Shown one piece after another: positions 57,741 through 63,103 of a DNA stretch of 63,103 nt (position 1 is the first letter of the stretch; each line of letters begins with the position of its first letter). Source of the DNA: Oscillospiraceae bacterium (GTDB lineage: Bacteria > Bacillota_A > Clostridia > Oscillospirales > Oscillospiraceae); assembly GCA_017537045.1 (NCBI GenBank), contig JAFYLN010000181.1:1-63103 (forward strand), read 5' to 3'. The notes beneath the pieces were generated by a model. It saw nothing but the letters and a program-made list of their open reading frames with translations. It ran no database searches and had not been told where the DNA came from. Made by a program: the position numbers and the translations under genes.

Positions 57741-58439
57741 TCAGCCCTCAAGCTGTCCAATTTCCGCCTCTGTCAGCTCCCGAACCATACCGCGGGGCAG
57801 ATTTGCCAGTTTCAGAAAAGCCTCCTGCCGCCGCTCCAGATACAGCACAGTCATATTCCGCGATGCCATCATGCGCCGCACCTGATGGTATTTTCCCTCG
57901 CAGACGGTCACAAGGCTCTCCCCTGCCCCCAGCGGTTCCAGCTTCGCAGGAAGGCACTTTGTTCCGTCGCGAAGTGTTAATCCGGCTGCAAAGGCATCCA
58001 CATCCTCCTGTGTTGCCTGACCCTCATGGCGGGCATAGTAGACCTTCGGCACTTCCTTTTTAGGGCTGATCAGCCGGTGGAGCAGATCGCCGTCATTGGT
58101 AAACAGCAAAAGGCCTTCCGTAGCTTTATCCAGCCGTCCCACAGGTTTTAAGTCCAGATGCCGGTACCGGTCAGGGATCAACTCCATAACCGTACGGTCT
58201 GCGGCATCTTCCGTTGCAGTGACGAAGCCGGCCGGTTTATTGAGCATCAGCACCATGCGCCGCCTGCCGCCGAGAACCTCTCCATCCAGCATGATAACAT
58301 GCACATCAGGATCGATTTTTCGGCTATTATCCCGTTCCGGTTTTCCATCCACTGTGACGCGGCCTGCTTTCAAAATCACTTTTACCTGGCTGCGGGTTCC
58401 CACGCCGCTGTCACACAGGAATTTGTCCAGTCTTTCCAT
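57741..58439 (-). CDS. RsuA-family rRNA pseudouridine synthase
   Basis: The 232-residue protein has an S4 domain (MERLDKFLCDSGVGTRSQVK), and the catalytic motif LKPVGRLDKATEGLLLFTND with Asp near residue 105, followed by KVYYARHEG and CEGKYHQVRRMMAS. It matches RsuA/RluB/RluF-type enzymes acting on 16S or 23S rRNA. Divergent from the DUF4830-like gene. Which rRNA position is modified is not decided. Confidence 0.92.
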   Translation of the reverse strand: MERLDKFLCDSGVGTRSQVKVILKAGRVTVDGKPERDNSRKIDPDVHVIMLDGEVLGGRRRMVLMLNKPAGFVTATEDAADRTVMELIPDRYRHLDLKPVGRLDKATEGLLLFTNDGDLLHRLISPKKEVPKVYYARHEGQATQEDVDAFAAGLTLRDGTKCLPAKLEPLGAGESLVTVCEGKYHQVRRMMASRNMTVLYLERRQEAFLKLANLPRGMVRELTEAEIGQLEG

Positions 58440-58511
58440 AGTTCCTCCGTTCTACCCCCGTGTTTGTCCGCATAGTCTGCTAATGCGAATCTGTAACTGG
58501 AGGGATCCATC

Positions 58512-59033
58512 ATGATGGTGATGACCGCAAAGGTCGATCTTAAAAAAATCGCACTGATTCTTGGTGTGATAGCCGCTGTGATCGTTGGGCTGATCCTGCT
58601 CGTCGGCGGCAATGATACCCAGACTACGTCTGCCGAACCGGTATCCAACAATGATGCGCGTGTCAAATTCCTGACAAGTTTCGGCTGGGAAGTTGCCTCC
58701 TCCCCGGAAGAATCGGGGCAGGTGCGAATTCCCGAAGAAATGAGCGAGGTTTTCGACCGCTACAACAAGCTGCAAAAAACACAGGGCTATGACCTGAGCA
58801 CTTGCGCGGGTAAAAATGTGATGCGCTATGTTTACAAGGTCAAAAATTATCCGGGTGCCACGGAGCCGGTGTATGCCACGGTGCTGGTGTATAAAAACCA
58901 GATCATCGGCGGTGATATTACGGACACCTCCGCCGGCGGTAAGGTGCAGGGTTTCAAGATGAACAAGGGCAATCCCACCGCCACTACCCCTGCCGCAACC
59001 ACCCCTGTCACAACTGCACCTGCATCCACATAA
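58512..59033 (+). CDS. DUF4830-like membrane-anchored protein
   Basis: The 173-residue protein has one N-terminal membrane segment (IALILGVIAAVIVGLILLVG) and an external domain with ARVKFLTSFGWEVASSPEES, VFDRYNKLQKTQGYDLSTCA and YVYKVKNYPG, resembling DUF4830, and a Thr/Pro/Ala-rich tail (PTATTPAATTPVTTAPAST). Three ATG codons are possible (58512, 58515, 58521); GGAGGGA favours the first two. Function unknown. Confidence 0.75.
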   Translation: MMVMTAKVDLKKIALILGVIAAVIVGLILLVGGNDTQTTSAEPVSNNDARVKFLTSFGWEVASSPEESGQVRIPEEMSEVFDRYNKLQKTQGYDLSTCAGKNVMRYVYKVKNYPGATEPVYATVLVYKNQIIGGDITDTSAGGKVQGFKMNKGNPTATTPAATTPVTTAPAST

Positions 59034-59178
59034 TCAAATTTCAGTTTGTCGCTCTCTTTCGATTTTGAATGTAGGGGCGGCGACCCGCCGCCCGTGCGGT
59101 AGAATTTAACGTATTTGCATTGGTTTTCGGCGAAATCGTAACATTTTACTGCGCGGGCGACCAATGGTCGCCCCTACG
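59034..59178 (+). repeat. REP-containing dispersed repeat, two palindromes
   Basis: Shares AAATTTCAGTTTGTCGCTCT and the GCATTGGTTTTCGGCGAAAT block with 50355-50460. GGGCGGC palindromes at 59071-59094 and GCGGGCGACCAATGGTCGCCCC at 59154-59178. Confidence 0.75.
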
Positions 59179-59296
59179 TTATCCACCCTACAGGGTACGA
59201 CAAACATCAATTTGCTCTATTTTTTAGTTTAGCACAAAAACAAATTCTTGACAACCATCCGGCTTCATGCTATTTTGTAGATAAGTTCATAGGAGT

Positions 59297-59402
59297 TCTT
59301 CAGGGCGGGGTGCAAATCCCCACCGGCGGTGACAGTCCGCGAGCGCACAGGCGCAGAACCGGTGAGATTCCGGTACCGACAGTATAGTCTGGATGAAAGA
59401 AG
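59297..59402 (+). ncRNA. FMN riboswitch (RFN element)
   Basis: Contains the conserved order TTCAGGGCGGGGTGCAAATC, CCCACCGGCGGT, ACAGTCCGCGAGCG, CAGAACCGGTGAGATTCCGG, ACCGACAGTATAGTC and GGATGAAAGAAG that defines FMN riboswitches. It precedes the RibU gene by about 75 nt and should shut it off when FMN is plentiful. The GCCCTGAGTGTATACTCCGGGC hairpin (59430-59452) could serve in the expression platform. Confidence 0.96.
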
Positions 59403-59477
59403 GACAGCGGATCATTGTATTTTATTTGCGCCCTGAGTGTATACTCCGGGCGTATTTTGTTTGAAGAGGTGGTTCAT

Positions 59478-60197
59478 ATGAACGGACTGTGGACACAAAT
59501 TGTAGAAAACCTGAGCTTTATCATCGGCTGCATTGCCATTGTTGCAGGACTTTCTTTGCTTGCAAAACTGGCAGAGAGAATGATCCCCGATATGCGCAAG
59601 GTCAGTAAAGCACGCTACATCAGCATCGTGGGTATCTGCGCTGCCATTGCAACTGTGCTGCATATGCTGGATTTTCCACTGCTGTTTCTGGCTCCTGATT
59701 TTTACAAAGTCGATTTTTCCGAGCTGCCGGTGCTGCTTTGCGGCTTTTATTTGGGGCCTTCTGCCAGCATTGCCTGCGAAGGCATCAAGATCGTGCTAAA
59801 GCTATTGTTCAAAAGCACCTCCACTGCTTTCGTGGGTGATTTTGCAAACTTTGCCGTGGGCTGTTCCCTTGTCCTGCCTGCCACCATCATCTACCACGCC
59901 CACAAGAGCAAGCACAGCGCCGTTCTGGGACTGATTATCGGCTGCCTGTGCATGACAGTTTTCGGAAGTGCCTTCAACGCCATTTACCTGCTGCCCAAAT
60001 TCGCCCAGCTTTACAACATTCCGCTGGAAGCCATCATCGGTATGGGCGCAGACATCAACGGAAGGATCAACAGTGTAACCAGCCTGGTGCTGATCTGCGT
60101 TGCACCCCTGAATCTGCTGAAAAGCTCGGTAGTATCGGTTCTGACACTGCTGCTGTACAAGCGTGTGGCACGTCCGCTTTTTGGAAAGGCAACATGA
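59478..60197 (+). CDS. ribU: Riboflavin ECF transporter S component RibU
   Basis: The 239-residue membrane protein has six predicted segments. The family region ISIVGICAAIATVLHMLDFP, FYKVDFSELPVLLCGFYLGP and EGIKIVLKLLFKSTSTAFVG fits RibU, as does control by an upstream FMN riboswitch. An extra N-terminal segment of about 45 residues (FIIGCIAIVAGLSLLAKLAE) precedes the usual start and adds one more helix. It binds riboflavin and works with a shared EcfAA'T module encoded elsewhere. The start follows GAGGTGG. Confidence 0.93.
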   Translation: MNGLWTQIVENLSFIIGCIAIVAGLSLLAKLAERMIPDMRKVSKARYISIVGICAAIATVLHMLDFPLLFLAPDFYKVDFSELPVLLCGFYLGPSASIACEGIKIVLKLLFKSTSTAFVGDFANFAVGCSLVLPATIIYHAHKSKHSAVLGLIIGCLCMTVFGSAFNAIYLLPKFAQLYNIPLEAIIGMGADINGRINSVTSLVLICVAPLNLLKSSVVSVLTLLLYKRVARPLFGKAT

Positions 60198-60198
60198 A

Positions 60199-60236
60199 AA
60201 TATCCTCCGGTTTCATAAAACCGGAGGATATTTTTA
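60199..60236. terminator. Bidirectional terminator between ribU and the membrane protein gene
   Basis: TATCCTCCGGTTT (60201-60213) pairs with AAACCGGAGGATA (60218-60230), with T-rich DNA on the plus side and ATTTTC on the minus side. Confidence 0.85.
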
Positions 60237-60884
60237 TTGATCATTCTCCCACGTCGGGATATAAGCTTGGGGCTGCGGCTCTGTGCGGCGGGGCGGCATA
60301 CCGCCATCCTTCTTGCGGATAAAGAATACGAAGAAAGGCTCCGTCACCGTAAAGAAAATACTCAGCACCAGAAACAATACGTTATTCTGAGGGCTGCAGG
60401 AGGTATACAGGTCGTACATGGCAAAATAGCGGATGACCATGACTGCGATGGCAATAACCATCATCGGGAGGAAGCAAGCCATCAGTGCAACCGCGGATCC
60501 AAGAACCGCTTCCAGCACCGCATCTTCGCCTGCACCGCCTGTCGCAGTGACAATCGCATTGTACATCATCACGCCGAAAATGACGAAAAACACGACGTAG
60601 ACCACGGCCAGCGCGATATTCAGCCCCAGCAGCCACTTGCGTTTATTCTTATTTTTTCCCTTAACTACATACTGGAACTGGTCGGAAATACAGCCCAGCA
60701 CCCAAAGATCCACCACCGGAACCCAGCTCATCCACGGATGGTTAATGCCGCGGCGCTTGGCGATGGTATAAAAGCCCATTGCACGCAGCACATAAGCAGC
60801 AATGGCAAATGCAGAGCAAAACAGCATATAGACGATATAGAAAACAGCGAATCCAGTGTTCGCACCATCCATTGCAAATTCCAT
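60234..60884 (-). CDS. Multi-pass membrane protein of unknown function
   Basis: The 216-residue protein has five likely membrane segments (FYIVYMLFCSAFAIAAYVLR; WLLGLNIALAVVYVVFFVIF; VALMACFLPMMVIAIAVMVI; NNVLFLVLSIFFTVTEPFFV) and an internal motif NHPWMSWVPVVDLWVLGCIS seen in small uncharacterised Clostridia membrane proteins. The C-terminus is a short Pro-rich cytoplasmic tail. Start follows AAAGGAGG. Function unknown. Confidence 0.75.
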   Translation of the reverse strand: MEFAMDGANTGFAVFYIVYMLFCSAFAIAAYVLRAMGFYTIAKRRGINHPWMSWVPVVDLWVLGCISDQFQYVVKGKNKNKRKWLLGLNIALAVVYVVFFVIFGVMMYNAIVTATGGAGEDAVLEAVLGSAVALMACFLPMMVIAIAVMVIRYFAMYDLYTSCSPQNNVLFLVLSIFFTVTEPFFVFFIRKKDGGMPPRRTEPQPQAYIPTWENDQ

Positions 60885-60949
60885 AATGTTAACCTCCTTT
60901 TATTTGTATGGTTACAGTATACCACAGAGGGCATTCGAATGCAAGAATA

Positions 60950-62839
60950 TCAGTTCATCAGCTTGCAGACCAGCTCGGTATAGGCTGTAGGATCCTCGAT
61001 GGGAAGATCAGCCATCAACTGAGCCTGATACATCAGCAGCACTGCGTAGTCCTTTGCCTTGACAGGATCTTCCGTCATGGCGCGCTGCAATGCCTGTACG
61101 GCGCTGTGGTCAGCATTCAGCTCCAGAATGCGTCCCACAGAGAATGCAAAATCAGGATTTGCCTTCTTCATATATTTTTCCATTTCGAAGCTCATGCCGG
61201 CTTCGGGGGTCATGCAGACGGGGTGGCTGCCCAGGTTGGAAGAAAGGCGCACTTCCTTCACCTGCTCGCCCAGTGTCTCCTTGACAAACGTCAGGAAGCC
61301 CTTTAAGGATTCTGCCTTCTCCTCAGCTTCCTTCCTCTCTTCTTCGGTCTGCAAGCCCAGATCCTCAGAGGATGCGTTGCAGAAGGACTTCTCGGCATAG
61401 ACAACCAGTGTCTGGGGAATAAACTCGTCCACCTCATCGGTAAAGAGCAGTACATCATAGCCGCGCTTTGCAAGGGTTTCTACCTGCGGCAGCTTGGCAA
61501 GGCGCTCACGGTTTTCGCCGGGGACGTAGTAAATTTTCTCCTGACCCTCCGCCATTGTCTCAACGTACTCCTGCAGGGAGATCAGCTTACCCTGCTTATG
61601 GGACCAGAACAGCAGCAAATCCTGAACAGCATCCTTATGGACACCGTACTCAGATACCGCGCCGTATTTCAGCTGACGGCCGAAGGCTTCATAGAACTTC
61701 TCATAATTCTCCCGGTCGTTAGAGAGCATACTCTTGAGCTCGTTCTTGATTTTCTTTTCGATGTTGCGGGCAATAATGGTCAGCTGGCGGTTATGCTGCA
61801 GCATTTCGCGGCTGATATTCAGGGAAAGATCCTGAGAATCCACCACACCACGGACAAAACGGAAATGCTCGGGCAGCAGGTCGGCGCAGTTTTCCATGAT
61901 CATCACACCGGAGGAATACAGCTGCAGGCCGTGCTTAAAGTCTTTTGTCCAGAAATCATAGGGAGCCTTGCCAGGAATATACATCAGTGCCTTGAAAGAC
62001 ACCGCGCCCTCGGCGCTGGTGTGGATGGTACGCAGGGGTTTCTGGAAATCAAAGAATTTCTCACGGTAGAAAGTCTCATACTCTTCCTCTGTTACGTCCT
62101 TTTTCGGCCGCTGCCACAGGGGCACCATGGAGTTCAGTGTCTCCATCTCGGTATAAGATTCGTACTTGGGCTGATCCTCGCCTTCCACTTCTACAGGGCG
62201 GGATTTGGTGACCTCCATGCGGATGGGATAGCGGATATAGTCGGAATAGCGTTTGATGAGGCTGCGCAGCTCATATTCCTTCAGGAAGTTGGAGTAGTTG
62301 TCCTCCTCGGTGTCCGCTTTCAGTGTCATGATGATATCCGTACCGGCAGCATCGCGGGTGGTTTCCTCGATGGTATAACCGTCCGCGCCATTAGAAACCC
62401 ACTTCCATGCAGTATCTTCGCCGTACTTTTTGGAAATGACCGTAACAGAGGATGCCACCATGAAGGCGGAATAGAAGCCCACATCGAACTGGCCGATGAT
62501 GTCGATATCCTCCTGCTTTTCCATCTCCTGCTTGAACTTGAGAGAACCGGACTTGGCGATGGTGCCGAGGTTCTCTTCCATCTCAGCTTTGTTCATACCG
62601 ATGCCGTTATCGGAAACGGTGATGGTACGTTTTTCTTCATCGCGGGTGATGGTGATGGCGAAATCGCTCCGATCCAGACCCACAGCATTGTCGGTCAAGG
62701 CAATATAGGCCAATTTGTCCATGGCATCGGACGCATTAGAAATGATCTCACGCAGAAAAATCTCCCGGTGGGTGTAGATGGAATTGATCATCAGATCCAG
62801 CAGACGCTTGGATTCTGCTTTGAATTGCATTTTTTCCAT
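60950..62839 (-). CDS. htpG: Hsp90-family chaperone HtpG
   Basis: The 629-residue protein starts MEKMQFKAESKRLLDLMINS, has the GHKL ATP site (EIISNASDAMDKL, TVSDNGIGMNKAEMEENLGT, GQFDVGFYSAFMVASSVTVI), a middle domain and a C-terminal dimerisation region. It is shorter in the charged linker than eukaryotic Hsp90, as expected. ATG 62839 follows AAAAGGAG. A CIRCE-like operator and sigma-70 promoter lie just upstream, implying HrcA control. Confidence 0.96.
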   Translation of the reverse strand: MEKMQFKAESKRLLDLMINSIYTHREIFLREIISNASDAMDKLAYIALTDNAVGLDRSDFAITITRDEEKRTITVSDNGIGMNKAEMEENLGTIAKSGSLKFKQEMEKQEDIDIIGQFDVGFYSAFMVASSVTVISKKYGEDTAWKWVSNGADGYTIEETTRDAAGTDIIMTLKADTEEDNYSNFLKEYELRSLIKRYSDYIRYPIRMEVTKSRPVEVEGEDQPKYESYTEMETLNSMVPLWQRPKKDVTEEEYETFYREKFFDFQKPLRTIHTSAEGAVSFKALMYIPGKAPYDFWTKDFKHGLQLYSSGVMIMENCADLLPEHFRFVRGVVDSQDLSLNISREMLQHNRQLTIIARNIEKKIKNELKSMLSNDRENYEKFYEAFGRQLKYGAVSEYGVHKDAVQDLLLFWSHKQGKLISLQEYVETMAEGQEKIYYVPGENRERLAKLPQVETLAKRGYDVLLFTDEVDEFIPQTLVVYAEKSFCNASSEDLGLQTEEERKEAEEKAESLKGFLTFVKETLGEQVKEVRLSSNLGSHPVCMTPEAGMSFEMEKYMKKANPDFAFSVGRILELNADHSAVQALQRAMTEDPVKAKDYAVLLMYQAQLMADLPIEDPTAYTELVCKLMN

Positions 62840-62856
62840 TTTGTTTGTCGCTCCTT

Positions 62857-62883
62857 TTAGCACTCTATTGGTTTAAGTGCTAA
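62857..62883. promoter_or_regulatory. CIRCE (HrcA operator) upstream of htpG
   Basis: TTAGCACTC-N9-AAGTGCTAA matches the CIRCE consensus TTAGCACTC-N9-GAGTGCTAA with a single mismatch. It lies immediately downstream of the -10 and upstream of the htpG ribosome site. Confidence 0.9.
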
Positions 62884-62884
62884 A

Positions 62885-62912
62885 ATTATACCACACCCAA
62901 AGAAAATTGCAA
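62885..62912 (-). promoter_or_regulatory. htpG promoter
   Basis: On the minus strand TTGCAA (62912-62907), 16 bp, TATAAT (62890-62885). The CIRCE element covers the start-site region. Confidence 0.75.
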
Positions 62913-62944
62913 GTGTCTTTACGGAAAGTTATTCAATTGTTCAC

Positions 62945-63103
62945 AAATTTCAGTTTATCACGCTGTCTATCAATTCTATCGTAGGGGCGGCGACCCATGA
63001 ATTATTGTGCGATTGCCACCGGCAATCGACCTATTTTAATTCGCTGCGCTCTGCAACACGCCCGGCGGTACAATGTTACGAATTCGCCGAAATCCAATGC
63101 GAG
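62945..63103 (-). repeat. REP-containing dispersed repeat at the window edge
   Basis: Begins AAATTTCAGTTTATCACGCT and GTAGGGGCGGCGACCC as in the 50355 and 59034 copies, but ends in the inverted block GAATTCGCCGAAATCCAATG, so two partial copies meet head to head. No gene is visible here; it runs off the window. Confidence 0.65.

Noticed and set aside
61598..62860. A 420-codon plus-strand frame opposite htpG
   Set aside because: Complementary-strand shadow of a highly conserved coding sequence.

Overview
The window looks like chromosome of a gut-type Clostridia bacterium, probably Oscillospiraceae/Ruminococcaceae. This is an inference from strong AGGAGG ribosome sites, XRE- and serine-recombinase-rich mobile DNA, NrdD/NrdG, CIRCE and NrdR control sites, threonine/proline/glutamate-linker lipoproteins and many short GGGCGGC palindromes. 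No rRNA or CRISPR is present; there is one tRNA gene and one FMN riboswitch.

Layout. (1) 1-3150 is backbone: a FliB-like protein, a ribbon-helix-helix protein, a lipoprotein and a DivIVA-like coiled coil. (2) 3151-3226 is tRNA-Arg(CCG). Its last bases start an 80-bp sequence repeated perfectly at 23525-23604, inside the 3' end of a large serine recombinase gene (22049-23563). The DNA between (element A) carries a DUF4160/DUF2442/XRE operon, a divergent SLOG-XRE pair, and RusA-like and unidentified genes. (3) Nested in element A is an 11-kb carbohydrate locus (about 6500-17850), flanked by 225-bp direct repeats taken from the 3' end of the rusA-like gene. It holds an ABC importer (binding protein and two permeases), three SGNH-type esterases (one frameshifted), MgtC, a metallo-beta-lactamase-fold protein, a GDPD-like protein, and a 730-residue regulator fusing LacI DNA-binding and sensor domains to a second, transport-type binding domain. 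(4) 23525 to about 32025 is a related, decayed element B. Its left arm repeats that of A (with a start-less copy of the 82-residue gene), followed by an XRE-SLOG pair, membrane proteins and lipoproteins, a ComEC-like secreted MBL, Fic, a nonsense-mutated HEPN-like gene, a frameshifted XRE gene and an internally deleted recombinase.

(5) 32177-39050 has an ECF sigma factor with its membrane partner, a 1354-residue cell-wall-anchored repeat protein, and a dense cluster of GGGCGGC palindromes around a RAYT transposase that encodes one palindrome in its own reading frame. (6) 39375-50219 is redox and housekeeping: TrxB, TrxA, YbaK-like, GNAT, an HELVH protein, a NUDIX-DUF3795 fusion, a second TrxB-like reductase exactly bracketed by 150-bp inverted repeats, NrdD fused to a glutaredoxin-like domain with two NrdR boxes, NrdG, an RNA methyltransferase and a DUF218 membrane protein. 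(7) 50880-56262 is a cell-division peptidoglycan module: CtpA-type protease, two EnvC-like M23 proteins, FtsX and FtsE. (8) 56449-62883 has a CdaR-like regulator, an RsuA-family pseudouridine synthase, a DUF4830-like protein, an FMN riboswitch with RibU, a membrane protein, and HtpG behind a CIRCE operator.

All calls come from reading the sequence and translations. No database search was run. Family names come from motif recognition.
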